Below are positions 7,836 to 16,649 of a stretch of 64,000 nt of DNA, in pieces (position 1 is the stretch's first letter; every line of letters starts with the position of its first letter). The stretch is taken from the NCBI RefSeq assembly GCF_023701695.1, contig NZ_JAJOZC010000001.1, positions 5,393,894 to 5,457,893 on the forward strand. The letters are read 5' to 3'. The notes under the pieces are model-generated. The model was not told where the DNA came from. It was given only the letters and a program-made list of their open reading frames with translations, and ran no database searches. The translations under genes were made by a program, and so were the position numbers. This DNA is from Streptomyces sp. RKAG290 (lineage in GTDB: Bacteria > Actinomycetota > Actinomycetes > Streptomycetales > Streptomycetaceae).

Positions 7836-8609
7836 TCAGCCCCTGCCCACGTAGGGCATGGCCGTTGCCAGCACCGTCGCGAACTGGACGTTCGCCTCCA
7901 GCGGCAGCTCCGCCATGTGGACCACGGTCCGGGCCACGTCCGCGGCCGCCATCACCGGCTCGACGGCCAGTTCGCCGTTGGCCTGGAGGATTCCGGTCTG
8001 CATCCGCTCGGTCATCTCCGTCGCGGCGTTGCCGATGTCGATCTGCCCGCAGGCGATCCGGTACGGGCGCCCGTCCAGCGACAGCGACTTCGTCAGGCCG
8101 GTCAGCGCGTGCTTGGTCGCGGTGTAGGCGACCGAGTGGGGGCGCGGCGCGTGCGCGGAGACCGAGCCGTTGTTGATGATCCGTCCGCCCTGCGGGTCCT
8201 GCTCCTTCATCACGCGGTACGCCGCCTGGGCGCACAGGAACGCGCCCGTCAGGTTCACGTCGACGACGGTGCGCCAGTCCTCGTACGAGAGGTCCTCGAC
8301 CGGCGTCCCGCGCGGCCCGAACGTGCCCGCGTTGTTGAAGAGCAGGTCGAGGCGGCCGAAGCCCTCGCGTACCGAGGAGAACAGCGCGTCCACCTCCTCG
8401 GGGCGCGAGACGTCGGTGGGGACGGTGATCACCCGGGCCCGCTCCCCGGCCAGCGCCGCGGTCTCGGCGAGCGGCTCGGGGCGGCGGCCGGCGAGGGCCA
8501 CCGACCAGCCGGCACCGGTCAGGGCGAGAGCCACCGCGCGGCCGATTCCTGATCCCGCGCCCGTGACCACAGCCGTCTTCGTCGCGGAGTTCAACAGATT
8601 GTTGCTCAT
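7836..8609 (-). CDS. Short-chain dehydrogenase/reductase (SDR)
   Basis: A 257-residue classical SDR. The cofactor motif is TGAGSGIG (about residues 14-21), followed by NNAG (residues 91-94), a catalytic serine region (NNGSVSAH) and YTATK with the catalytic tyrosine and lysine. An arginine after the second strand (AGRRPEP) suggests NADP(H) preference. The start ATG at 8609 (MSNNLLNSATK) was chosen because the upstream extension in frame is not SDR-like. Substrate unknown. It faces away from the PhoD gene. Confidence 0.85.
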   Translation of the reverse strand: MSNNLLNSATKTAVVTGAGSGIGRAVALALTGAGWSVALAGRRPEPLAETAALAGERARVITVPTDVSRPEEVDALFSSVREGFGRLDLLFNNAGTFGPRGTPVEDLSYEDWRTVVDVNLTGAFLCAQAAYRVMKEQDPQGGRIINNGSVSAHAPRPHSVAYTATKHALTGLTKSLSLDGRPYRIACGQIDIGNAATEMTERMQTGILQANGELAVEPVMAAADVARTVVHMAELPLEANVQFATVLATAMPYVGRG

Positions 8610-8947
8610 GGTGCCGCAGCGTACGCCCTGGGCCTGCTCGCAGCCGGAACGCCCCGAGGGTGGTGAGGCGGCCGGCCGGCCGCAGGTGCGCCCCGGGTCA
8701 AACGGTGCGTCCGGACGCCGGGTTCGCACCCCCGGCGGGTGATTCCGGCAACCGTCACGGCGATTCCCAGGCCGCCGCTCCCGGCATTAATGATCATGAA
8801 CGTGGCCGCATATGCGGAGTTTGCCCCTGGGGACCCATTCCCGCCGCAATCCTCATCCCGGCGACGCCCGCACGACGCGAGCACGACAACCGCCGGATGT
8901 GCTGGAGCGGTGGACTTCCCCTACATCACCAGTCAGGGGAGGGACAG
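8610..8947. other. Divergent intergenic region with a 12-bp palindrome
   Basis: This 338-nt region separates the SDR and PhoD genes and must carry both promoters. A perfect palindrome CCGCATATGCGG sits at 8806-8817, 131 nt upstream of phoD, and an AT-rich patch (CATTAATGATCATG) precedes it. I could not find a convincing PhoP direct repeat (PHO box), although PhoD-type phosphatases are often under PhoP control. Confidence 0.4.
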
Positions 8948-10576
8948 ATGACGCACTCATCGCACCAGCAGGAGCTGCGCGACGCCGCCCGGCACACCGA
9001 CCGCCGCCGATTTCTCACGGTGACCGGCGCCGCCGCCGCGCTCGCCTTCTCGGTCGGCCTGCCGGCCGCGGGAACCGCGAGCGCCCGCGTGCTGCACGCC
9101 CGGCAGATCGGCGAGGACCCGTTCACCCTCGGCGTCGCCTCCGGCGACCCGCTGCCCGGCTCCGTCCTCCTGTGGACGAGACTCGCCCCCCGCCCGTTCG
9201 AGCCCGACAGCGGACTGCCCGCCGCCCGCGTCGAGGTGAGCTGGGAGCTGGCCCGCGACGAGCGGTTCACCCGGATCGTCCGGCGCGGCACCACCACCGC
9301 CCACCCGGAGTTCCACCACAGCGTCCACGTGGAGGTCGGGGGACTCGACGCGGACCGCGTCCTCTACTACCGCTTCCGCACCGGGCAGTGGACCAGCCCG
9401 GTCGGCCGGACCCGTACCGCGCCCGCCCCAGGCGCCCGCAACAGCGAACTGCGGCTGGCCGCCGTGTCCTGCCAGGCCTACCACGACGGCTACTTCACCG
9501 CCTACAAGCACCTCGCCCAGGAGGACGTCGACGTGGTCTTCCACCTCGGCGACTACCTCTACGAGTACGCGGTGACCGCGACCGGCGGAGCGCGCAACTA
9601 CACCGACCGCACCCTGCCCGCCCTGTTCAACCGGGAGACGACCACGCTGGAGGACTACCGGCTGCGGTACGCCCTCTACAAGTCCGACCCCGATCTGCGC
9701 GCCGCCCACGCCGCACACCCCTTCGTCGTCACCTGGGACGACCACGAGACCGAGAACAACTACGCCGGGGACACCTCCGAGGACGGCGTGCCGCCCGAGG
9801 AGTTCCTGATCCGCCGGGCCGCCGCCTACCGCGCGTACTGGGAGAACCAGCCGCTGCGCACCCCGCAGCGGCCGACCGGCGCGGACATGAGGCTCTACCG
9901 GCGCCTGCAGTTCGGCCGGCTCGCCCAGTTCGACATCCTCGACACCCGCCAGTACCGCAGCGACCAGGCGTACGGCGACGGCTGGCAGACCCCCGGGCCC
10001 GAGTCCGAGGACCCGTCGCGCACCCTGACCGGCGCCGCCCAGGAGCGCTGGCTGATCGACGGCTGGCGCCACTCGCGGGCCACCTGGAACGTCGTGCCGC
10101 AGCAGGTCACCTTCGCACAGCGGCGTGACGTGCCGACCGACGCCTACAAGCTCTCGATGGACTCCTGGGACGGCTACCCGGCCTCCCGCGACCGGATCCT
10201 GAAGGGCGCCGAGGCCACCGGGGTGGACAACCTGATGGTGCTGACCGGCGATGTGCACGTCGGCTACGCCTTCGACCTGAAGCGCGACTTCGACGACCCC
10301 TCGTCCCGCACCGTCGGCACCGAGATCGTCACGACGTCCGTCACCAGCGGCAAGGACGGCTCGGAGAAGCCGGCCAACTGGGCCGCCCTGACGCAGGCCA
10401 ATCCGCACCTGAAGTTCTACAACGGGCGCCGCGGATACGCCGTCGTCACGCTCCAGGAACGGCAGGCCCGCGCCGACTACCGCACGGTGGCCGCCGTCAC
10501 CAAGCCCGGTTCCCCCGTCACCACGGCCGCCTCCTTCGTCACGGAGGTGGGGAACCAGGGCCTCACCCCGGCGTAG
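8948..10576 (+). CDS. phoD: PhoD-family alkaline phosphatase/phosphodiesterase, Tat-exported
   Basis: A 542-residue exported enzyme. The N terminus has a twin-arginine motif DRRRFLTVTG (residues 18-27) followed by a hydrophobic stretch and an Ala-rich cleavage region. The PhoD N-terminal domain (FTLGVASGDPLPGSVLLWTRLAP) precedes the metallophosphatase domain with AAVSCQAY, HLGDYLYEYA, TWDDHE and LTGDVHVGYA, which supply the iron/calcium ligands of this family. It hydrolyses phosphomonoesters or phosphodiesters outside the cell to release phosphate. The ATG at 8948 has a strong GGGGAGGGA upstream. A hairpin terminator follows the stop. Confidence 0.92.
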   Translation: MTHSSHQQELRDAARHTDRRRFLTVTGAAAALAFSVGLPAAGTASARVLHARQIGEDPFTLGVASGDPLPGSVLLWTRLAPRPFEPDSGLPAARVEVSWELARDERFTRIVRRGTTTAHPEFHHSVHVEVGGLDADRVLYYRFRTGQWTSPVGRTRTAPAPGARNSELRLAAVSCQAYHDGYFTAYKHLAQEDVDVVFHLGDYLYEYAVTATGGARNYTDRTLPALFNRETTTLEDYRLRYALYKSDPDLRAAHAAHPFVVTWDDHETENNYAGDTSEDGVPPEEFLIRRAAAYRAYWENQPLRTPQRPTGADMRLYRRLQFGRLAQFDILDTRQYRSDQAYGDGWQTPGPESEDPSRTLTGAAQERWLIDGWRHSRATWNVVPQQVTFAQRRDVPTDAYKLSMDSWDGYPASRDRILKGAEATGVDNLMVLTGDVHVGYAFDLKRDFDDPSSRTVGTEIVTTSVTSGKDGSEKPANWAALTQANPHLKFYNGRRGYAVVTLQERQARADYRTVAAVTKPGSPVTTAASFVTEVGNQGLTPA

Positions 10577-10583
10577 CGCCTCC

Positions 10584-10619
10584 CGTTCGGGTCATGACGG
10601 GCCCGGCACGACCCGAACG
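10584..10619 (+). terminator. Terminator of the PhoD gene
   Basis: Perfect 10-bp stem CGTTCGGGTC/GACCCGAACG with a 16-nt loop, followed by AAAAG, beginning 8 nt after the phoD stop and lying before the convergent oxidoreductase gene. Confidence 0.7.
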
Positions 10620-10645
10620 AAAAGCCCCTGGGGCCCTGGTGCGGC

Positions 10646-11650
10646 TCAGGCCCGAGCCGCATCCACCGGGTAGCGGACGCCGATGCGCTCACGTACCGCG
10701 TCGAGCGTCCGCATCACCGCGAGCGACCCGTCCAGCGGCACCAGCGGGGACTCCGTCTCGCCGGCCCGGATCGCCCGCATCACCTCGGCCGCCTCGAACT
10801 GCATCCCCGACAGGCCCTGCGGTCCGGGCCCCGAGGTGATCTCCTCCGGCTCACTGCCCGCGCGGTACAGCACGAAGCGCTGCGGGTAGAAGAAGCTGTC
10901 CGGGAAGTCGATCCGCCCGGCCGTCCCGATGACCGAGGCCGCCGTCGGGTGGTGCCCGACGATCGAGCAGGCGAGCAGTGCCGTGGCGCCGGAGTCCCAG
11001 CCCAGCAGCATGCCGGTGTTCAGGTCGACGCCTTCCGGGGAGAGCAGCGCATCCGCCTGCACCCGGTCCGGCTCACCCAGCAGCAGCTGCGCGAACGACA
11101 CCGGATAGACCCCGAGGTCCAGGAGCGCCCCGCCGCCCAGCGCGGGATCGCGCAGCCGGTGCTCGGCGCCGAAGTCGCCCGCGAAACCGAAGTCGGCCTG
11201 CACGGTACGGATCTCGCCGATCGCCCCGTCCCGCACCAGCTCGGTCATCCGCCGGATGACCGGGTTGCAGTACGTCCACATCGCCTCCATCAGGAAGAGG
11301 CCGCGGTCCCGGGCGAGCTCCACCAGCTCCCGCGCCTCGCGCGCGTCGAGGGTGAACGCCTTCTCGCACAGCACGTGCTTCCCGGCCTCCAGGGCGAGCC
11401 CGGCCGCCTCCCGGTGCGCCGAGTGCGGCGTGGCCACGTACACCACGTCGACCTCGTCGTCCGCGACGAGTTCGGCCCAGCTGCCGTACGCCCGGGGTAT
11501 CCCGAACCGCTCCGCGAACGCCTTCGCCGAGGCGTCCGTGCGGGAGGCCACCGCCACCACCTCCGCATCGGGCATCGCCAGCAGATCAGCGGTGAAAGTC
11601 GCCGCGATGCCACCTGTCGCCAGCACGCCCCAACGGACGGTCCTGCTCAT
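10646..11650 (-). CDS. Gfo/Idh/MocA family oxidoreductase
   Basis: A 334-residue NAD(P)-dependent oxidoreductase. The N-terminal Rossmann motif is WGVLATGGIAATF (about residues 7-19), then VDVVYVATPHSAHREAA and the conserved GKHVLCEKAFTLDAREARELVELA, where the E-K pair is the family hallmark. The C-terminal domain follows (GEIRTVQADFGF...DPALGGGALLDLGVYPVSF), resembling trans-1,2-dihydrobenzene-1,2-diol dehydrogenase-type members. These enzymes oxidise or reduce sugars and similar polyols; the substrate is not predictable. The ATG at 11650 was chosen as the Rossmann strand starts right after it. Confidence 0.87.
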   Translation of the reverse strand: MSRTVRWGVLATGGIAATFTADLLAMPDAEVVAVASRTDASAKAFAERFGIPRAYGSWAELVADDEVDVVYVATPHSAHREAAGLALEAGKHVLCEKAFTLDAREARELVELARDRGLFLMEAMWTYCNPVIRRMTELVRDGAIGEIRTVQADFGFAGDFGAEHRLRDPALGGGALLDLGVYPVSFAQLLLGEPDRVQADALLSPEGVDLNTGMLLGWDSGATALLACSIVGHHPTAASVIGTAGRIDFPDSFFYPQRFVLYRAGSEPEEITSGPGPQGLSGMQFEAAEVMRAIRAGETESPLVPLDGSLAVMRTLDAVRERIGVRYPVDAARA

Positions 11651-11718
11651 GCGCGCTCCCCAAAAAAGGTGCCGACCATTCCGGCTGAGCTGAGAGCATA
11701 GAGGCGGATTCGACGACA

Positions 11719-13056
11719 ATGGAGATGAGAATGCCGGAGAGCGGCGTCAGCCGGGCCCAGCACACACCTATATCCGACACCGGCGCCGGGACCGTACTTC
11801 CCGGCGGGCACCTCCCACCTCCCCCCGGCCCGGCCGCGAGCACGGCGGCCCGGCGCACCGGACTTCTCGTCACCCTGGTCCTCGGCGGCCTGACGGCGCT
11901 GCCGCCGCTGTCCATGGACATGTACCTCCCGGCACTGCCCGCCGTCACCGACGCGCTGCACGCACCCGCCACGACCGTCCAGCTCACCCTCACCGCCTGC
12001 CTCACCGGCATGGCGCTCGGCCAGGTCGTCGTCGGACCGATGAGCGACCGCTGGGGCCGGCGCCGGCCGCTGCTCCTCGGCATGATCGTCTACGTCTTCG
12101 CCACCGCGATCTGCGTCTTCGCGCCCACCGTCGAACTCCTCGTCGGCTTCCGGCTGCTGCAGGGCCTCGCGGGCGCGGCCGGCATCGTGATCGCGCGGGC
12201 CGTGGTGCGCGACATGTACGACGGCATCGAGATGGCCAAGTTCTTCTCCACCCTGATGCTGATCTCCGGCGTCGCGCCGGTCATCGCACCGGTCATCGGC
12301 GGACAGGTCCTGCGGATCACCGACTGGCGGGGCATCTTCGCCGTCCTCACCGTGGTCGGCGTCCTGCTCACCCTGGTCGTCTGGAAGTGGCTGCACGAGA
12401 CCCTGCCGCCCGCGGAACGCCACACCGGCGGCATCGGTGACGCGCTGCGCACCATGCGCGGGCTGCTCGCCGACCGGGCCTTCACCGGCTACATGATCGC
12501 GGGCAGCCTGGCCTTCGCCGCCCTCTTCGCGTACGTGAGTGCCTCGCCGTTCGTCGTGCAGGAGATCTACGGTGCCTCGCCGCAGACCTTCAGCCTGCTC
12601 TTCGGGATCAACTCCGTCGGCCTGATCACCGTGGGCCAGATCAACGGCAAGGTCCTGGTCGGCCGGATCAGCCTCGACAAGACGCTCACCTTCGGGCTCT
12701 GCGTCATCGTGGCGGCCGCGACTGCGCTGCTGCTGATGACGTCCGGGGTCTTCGGCGACGTGGGACTCGTGCCGGTGGCGGGCGGGCTCTTCGTCCTGAT
12801 GTCGGCGATGGGGCTGGCGATGCCGAACACCAACGCGCAGGCCCTGATGCGTACCAAGCACGCCGCCGGGTCCGCCTCCGCGCTGCTCGGCACCTCCCAG
12901 TTCCTGATCGGCGCCGTCGCCTCGCCGCTCGTCGGGATCGCGGGGGAGGCGACGGCGGTACCGATGGCCGTCGTGCAGCTCGTCTGCGCGGTGGGTGCGC
13001 TGGCGTGCTTCCTGGGTCTGTGCCGGCCGTGGCAGCAGGTGGCCGCGCGGCCGTGA
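11719..13056 (+). CDS. Bcr/CflA family multidrug exporter (MFS, 12 TM)
   Basis: A 445-residue integral membrane protein. After a 40-residue cytoplasmic tail it enters the first helix with LPPLSMDMYLPALPAVTDAL, the D-M-Y-L-P-A-L-P signature of Bcr/CflA drug:H+ antiporters, followed by the MFS loop motif GPMSDRWGRRRPLL. Family members export bicyclomycin, chloramphenicol, sulfonamides or short peptides; which one applies here is unknown. It is divergent from the Gfo/Idh gene with 68 nt between the starts. The ATG at 11719 lacks a strong SD. Confidence 0.87.
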   Translation: MEMRMPESGVSRAQHTPISDTGAGTVLPGGHLPPPPGPAASTAARRTGLLVTLVLGGLTALPPLSMDMYLPALPAVTDALHAPATTVQLTLTACLTGMALGQVVVGPMSDRWGRRRPLLLGMIVYVFATAICVFAPTVELLVGFRLLQGLAGAAGIVIARAVVRDMYDGIEMAKFFSTLMLISGVAPVIAPVIGGQVLRITDWRGIFAVLTVVGVLLTLVVWKWLHETLPPAERHTGGIGDALRTMRGLLADRAFTGYMIAGSLAFAALFAYVSASPFVVQEIYGASPQTFSLLFGINSVGLITVGQINGKVLVGRISLDKTLTFGLCVIVAAATALLLMTSGVFGDVGLVPVAGGLFVLMSAMGLAMPNTNAQALMRTKHAAGSASALLGTSQFLIGAVASPLVGIAGEATAVPMAVVQLVCAVGALACFLGLCRPWQQVAARP

Positions 13057-13075
13057 CGAGGGCGGGGCCGGGCGG

Positions 13076-14428
13076 TCAGTCCGCCCGCGGGTAGCCGATC
13101 AGGTGCAGCCGTTCCTTCTCGTCCGTCCAGCGGAACAGGCCGATCCCCTCCGCGCCCTCCGCGCCCGGCACCCGCACGTTCGGGGGCAGCACGTCCGTCG
13201 TCCCGGCGACGACCTCGACCTCGATCGGGAAGCCGCGGCCGGCCAGCACGTCCGCCGCGTTGCGCACGCTCGTCGCCCCGTACGCCGTCCCGTCGTCGTT
13301 CACGGACGCCAGCGTCAGCGACTTCGCGCCCGCGCTGTCCTCGAAGCAGAAGCCCTTCCTGGCGCTCAGGTCGTACGCGAGGTTCCCGGCCACCAGGTAG
13401 TTGCCCGACTGCGAGACGACCGCCTGCGGGTACTGGCCCGGCTCGATCGCGGGTTTGTGGCACTGCACCGAGACCAGCGGCTTGCCCGTCTCCGCGCTGT
13501 GCACCGTCCACAGGTCATGGGTCGCGGCACGCTTCGCCCCCTTGGCGAGCTTCCACTTCGCCAGCACCACCCCCGGGGCCACGGACGTCGGGACACCGCT
13601 CTGCCGGTCGGCGCCCTTGGGCGCGACATCGCGGCTGAACCAGCCGCCCTGTACCCAGAACTCCCGTGCGCCGCTGACCAGCAGCCCCTTCGAGGTCAGT
13701 CCGCGCACCTCGGTGAGCTGCCGGCAGGACGCGCAGCCCTTGGGGTACTTCAACGCCTTGGCGGGCACCTTGGTGATCCTGCCGGACTCCGGATCCACCA
13801 CCACGCTGTCGGCCCGGCCGTCACTGATCAGGATGCCGGGACCCGTGCCGGTGACGGTCGGCACCGAGTTCCACGGCACCTCGACGCGCTGACGGGCGCC
13901 GTCCTCCACCGAGTACACGTCGAGGGAGATGATCGTGTCGGCGGGAGTCAGCGCGTTCTCGCCGATCTTCCCGTACGACCAGGTCACGAAGTACTCCTGG
14001 TCGTCCGTGGTGACCGTGAGCAGCCTGGGGAAGTGCGTGGCCGCCGGCGGCCGCCAGTTCTCCCCGCTCCAGCCCGACCGCCCGGTCTCCGAGTCGATGG
14101 TCCGCAGCCGGTACTGGTTGCCGGCCGCCCGCACCAGATAGGCCAGCCGCCCGGTCGTCCGGGAGACCGCGTAGTCGGGCGAGGTGCCGATGAGCTCCCA
14201 GCCGCGCTGTGTCGTGTACGCGGAAGGGACGGGCAGCTGCGTCGCCGGACCCGTGTTCTTCACCGGCTTCTTCGCCTTGCCGTCGACCTTGCCGCCACCG
14301 CCCCCGCAGGTGGCCAGCAAGAGCAGCAGAGCGAGCACCAGCAACCCGGCGACCAGGGTCAGCCGCACGATCCGCTGCCGCACGCTCCCCCCGGAAACCA
14401 GAGTCAGGTGCCCGAACTTCTGTCTCAT
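13076..14428 (-). CDS. Membrane-anchored protein, probable extracellular beta-propeller
   Basis: A 450-residue protein with one N-terminal transmembrane segment (RLTLVAGLLVLALLLLLATC, about residues 21-40; the Cys after ALLLLLAT could alternatively be lipidated), a short Gly/Lys linker, and a large outside domain of about 390 residues. That domain repeats strand patterns with Trp/Tyr-rich turns (GRLAYLVRAAGNQYRLRTIDSETG, EYFVTWSYGKIG, GILISDGRADSVVVDPESGRI) suggestive of a PQQ-like or WD-type propeller, and holds a CASCRQ pair that could form a disulfide. I do not recognise a specific family. The start ATG at 14428 is used because the upstream extension in frame is Arg/Pro-rich and lacks an SD. 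Confidence 0.65.
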   Translation of the reverse strand: MRQKFGHLTLVSGGSVRQRIVRLTLVAGLLVLALLLLLATCGGGGGKVDGKAKKPVKNTGPATQLPVPSAYTTQRGWELIGTSPDYAVSRTTGRLAYLVRAAGNQYRLRTIDSETGRSGWSGENWRPPAATHFPRLLTVTTDDQEYFVTWSYGKIGENALTPADTIISLDVYSVEDGARQRVEVPWNSVPTVTGTGPGILISDGRADSVVVDPESGRITKVPAKALKYPKGCASCRQLTEVRGLTSKGLLVSGAREFWVQGGWFSRDVAPKGADRQSGVPTSVAPGVVLAKWKLAKGAKRAATHDLWTVHSAETGKPLVSVQCHKPAIEPGQYPQAVVSQSGNYLVAGNLAYDLSARKGFCFEDSAGAKSLTLASVNDDGTAYGATSVRNAADVLAGRGFPIEVEVVAGTTDVLPPNVRVPGAEGAEGIGLFRWTDEKERLHLIGYPRAD

Positions 14429-14570
14429 GGTCCCCCGATGAGCATTTCCCGACCTCGCGCCGGTCAGCGTAGCAACTGGTCCGTCGCTCTCCGCAGTTCG
14501 GTTCGGTCGCCGTTCTGTCCCGGTTCCGCACGGAGAACGGGCCCGGTCGGGTCCGCCTACAATTCCGTCG

Positions 14571-15656
14571 GTGAACGTCACCCTCCCCACCGCGGACGCC
14601 CTGCGCGCGGCACTGGCCGGACTCCTCGACGGGCTCCCGCCCAAGAAGGCGGCCCAGGCCGTCGACCGGCTCATCGCCAGCTACCGGGGGACCACTCCCA
14701 CCGACGTCCCGGTGCTCCGCGACCGCTCGGACGTCGCCGCGTACGCCGCGTACCGGATGCCCGCGACCTTCGAAGCGGTACGGTCCGCCCTGCACGCCCT
14801 GCGCGAGGCCGCGCCGGACTGGGTGCCCGCCACGCACACCGACATCGGCGGCGGCACCGGATCGGCGAGCTGGGCGGTCGCCGGGGCGTGGGAGGGGCCA
14901 CGCACCACCGTGCTGGACTGGGCCGAACCCGCGCTGGCCCTCGGCCGCGAACTGGCCGAGGCCTCCGGCAACCCGGCACTGGGCTCCGTGCAGTGGCAGC
15001 GGGCCCGGATCGGCACGGACCTCGACCTCGCCGCCACGGACCTGGTGACCGTCTCCTACGTGCTCAACGAGCTGACGCCGCAGGCCCGCACCGCACTCGT
15101 CGACGCCGCGGCCGAAGCGGCCCAGGCCGTGGTGATCGTCGAACCCGGCACCCCCGACGGCTACGCCCGGGTCATCGAGGCCCGGGACCGGCTGATCGCG
15201 GCGGGGTTCGGCGTCGCCGCGCCCTGCCCGCACAGCGACGCCTGCCCCATCGAGCCGGGCACGGACTGGTGCCACTTCTCGGCCCGGGTCAGCCGCTCCT
15301 CGCTGCACCGGAAGGTGAAGGGCGGCTCGCTGCCGTACGAGGACGAGAAGTTCAGCTACGTCGTCGCCACCCGGTTCGCCACGCAGCCCGTCGGCGCCCG
15401 GGTCACCCGCAGGCCGCAGATCCGCAAGGGGCAGGTGCTCCTGGAGCTGTGCACCCGGGACGAGGCCCTGCAACGGGCCACGGTCACCAAGCGGCACGGC
15501 GAGCTGTACCGCGCCGCCCGGGACACCGACTGGGGCGACGCCTGGCCACCCCCGAGGACGCGGGCTAGCCGGTTCCGCGTCCGGATCGTGCCCGGCCCGA
15601 GGGCCGAGCACGATCCGGACGACAGAACCCGGCATGATCCAGACGAGAGGCCCTAG
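14571..15656 (+). CDS. Rsm22-family ribosomal small-subunit methyltransferase-like protein
   Basis: An Rsm22-type SAM-binding protein. N-terminal helices (LDGLPPKKAAQAVDRLIASYRG, VAAYAAYRMPATF) lead to the SAM motif HTDIGGGTGSASWA (about residues 88-101), then VTVSYVLNEL, VIVEPGTPDGY and a cysteine set PCPHSDACP...DWCHFSARV that in homologues binds an iron-sulfur cluster. The family is implicated in mitochondrial and bacterial small-subunit assembly. The GTG at 14571 starts it. The last 30 residues, after WGDAW, look unnatural and run through a strong hairpin; adding one C in the run near 15,548-15,553 would end the protein at PPPEDAG with a TAG at 15,568. I therefore suspect a one-base deletion in the assembly. 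Confidence 0.82.
   Translation: MNVTLPTADALRAALAGLLDGLPPKKAAQAVDRLIASYRGTTPTDVPVLRDRSDVAAYAAYRMPATFEAVRSALHALREAAPDWVPATHTDIGGGTGSASWAVAGAWEGPRTTVLDWAEPALALGRELAEASGNPALGSVQWQRARIGTDLDLAATDLVTVSYVLNELTPQARTALVDAAAEAAQAVVIVEPGTPDGYARVIEARDRLIAAGFGVAAPCPHSDACPIEPGTDWCHFSARVSRSSLHRKVKGGSLPYEDEKFSYVVATRFATQPVGARVTRRPQIRKGQVLLELCTRDEALQRATVTKRHGELYRAARDTDWGDAWPPPRTRASRFRVRIVPGPRAEHDPDDRTRHDPDERP
15581..15618. terminator. Strong hairpin at the rsm22/ddaH convergence
   Basis: An 11-bp outer stem (CCGGATCGTGC/GCACGATCCGG) with a further inner GC stem, 13 nt after the suspected true stop of the Rsm22 gene (15,568). It lies inside the extended reading frame, another reason to doubt the extension. Confidence 0.7.
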
Positions 15657-16465
15657 CGCAGCTCCTGGGTGCAGCACTTCACGCTGCCGCCGCCCTTGAG
15701 CAGCTCGCTCAGGTCCATCGGCACCGGTTCGAAACCGCGCGCCCGCAGCGGGTCGAAGAGCCCCGTGGCGGCCTGCGGCAGCAGCACATGGCGCCCGTCA
15801 CTCACCGCGTTCAGTCCGAGGGCCGCGGCGTCCGCCTCGTCGGCGATCAGCGCGTCCGGGAACAGACCGGCCAGGACCGCGCGGCTGCCCGGTGAGAAGG
15901 CGGGCGGGTAGTACATGATCTCGTCGGCCGACTCGTCCAGCACGCTCAGCGCCGTATCCAGGTGGTAGTAACGCGGATCGACCAGATCAAGACCGATCAC
16001 CGCCCGCCCGAAGAACTCCTGCGCCTCACCGTGCGAGAGGGGACTCGACCGGAAGCCGTGCCCGGCGAGCAGGTACGAGGAGGTCACCGCGAAGTCGCCC
16101 TCGCCCTCGTTGACGTGCGCGGGCTCATGGATCTCGGTGAAGCCGTGGTCGCGGAACCAGTCGCGGTGGGCCTCCGCCTCGGCGAACCGCTCCTCGTAGG
16201 CGAAGCGCGCGCCCAGCACCCGGCCGTCGACGACGGTGGCCCCGTTGGCGGCGAAGACCATGTCGGGCAGGTCGGGGCGGGGCGTGAGCAGCTCGACGGT
16301 GTGGCCGAGGGAGCGGTAGCGGTCGCGCAGGTCCTCCCACTGGGTCTGCGCCAGCGGAAGGTCGACGGGCTTGGTGGGGTCCATCCACGGGTTGATGGAA
16401 TACGTCACCCTGAAGTGGGCCGGGGCGCACATCAGGTAGCGGCGGGGTGTGGCTTCACGAGGCAA
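15653..16465 (-). CDS. ddaH: Dimethylargininase (DDAH) / amidinotransferase-fold hydrolase
   Basis: A 270-residue guanidino-group-modifying enzyme. Recognisable elements: YLMCAPAHFRVTYSINPWMD at the N terminus, DMVFAANGATVVDG (substrate-binding Asn/Asp region), EGEGDF, YYHLDTALS with the catalytic His, and the C-terminal GGGSVKCCTQELR containing the catalytic Cys. It would hydrolyse N-omega-methylated arginine to citrulline and a methylamine; related arginine deiminase-like roles are possible. I chose the TTG at 16465 because GAGGAG lies 6 nt upstream, in agreement with the usual N-terminal length; longer versions using upstream starts lack an SD. It is divergent from a TetR gene. Confidence 0.82.
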   Translation of the reverse strand: MPREATPRRYLMCAPAHFRVTYSINPWMDPTKPVDLPLAQTQWEDLRDRYRSLGHTVELLTPRPDLPDMVFAANGATVVDGRVLGARFAYEERFAEAEAHRDWFRDHGFTEIHEPAHVNEGEGDFAVTSSYLLAGHGFRSSPLSHGEAQEFFGRAVIGLDLVDPRYYHLDTALSVLDESADEIMYYPPAFSPGSRAVLAGLFPDALIADEADAAALGLNAVSDGRHVLLPQAATGLFDPLRARGFEPVPMDLSELLKGGGSVKCCTQELR

Positions 16466-16610
16466 TGAGGGCTCCTCACGAATCGTCGCGACGGCGTTGG
16501 TGGGCCGTCGCGGCCGGTGCGTCGCACGGGTGTGTGCGTGAGCCCATGGTGCGCTGTCCGGGGCCCGCCGCACAGTGAACCGATCGGGTGGTTCCGACGA
16601 GCCGGTGAGA

Positions 16611-16622
16611 CGATACGTATCG
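16611..16622. promoter_or_regulatory. Palindromic operator candidate (CGATACGTATCG)
   Basis: A perfect 12-bp palindrome 27 nt upstream of the TetR start and 145 nt upstream of the DDAH start. TetR regulators usually bind palindromes of 12-20 bp in their own promoters, so this is the most likely autoregulatory site. No other palindrome of similar quality was seen in the intergenic region. Confidence 0.55.
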
Positions 16623-16649
16623 GTTCATCCCGCTGCTACATTGGCCGGC

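Noticed and set aside
8610..8947. PHO box upstream of the PhoD gene
   Set aside because: GTTCGC-type fragments exist but no pair of 11-nt direct repeats close to GTTCACC was seen.
12995..15568. 857-residue plus-strand frame
   Set aside because: It is antisense to the membrane-anchored propeller gene and out of frame with Rsm22; Arg/Pro/Ala-rich without domains. Its last codons matter only as the probable true end of Rsm22.
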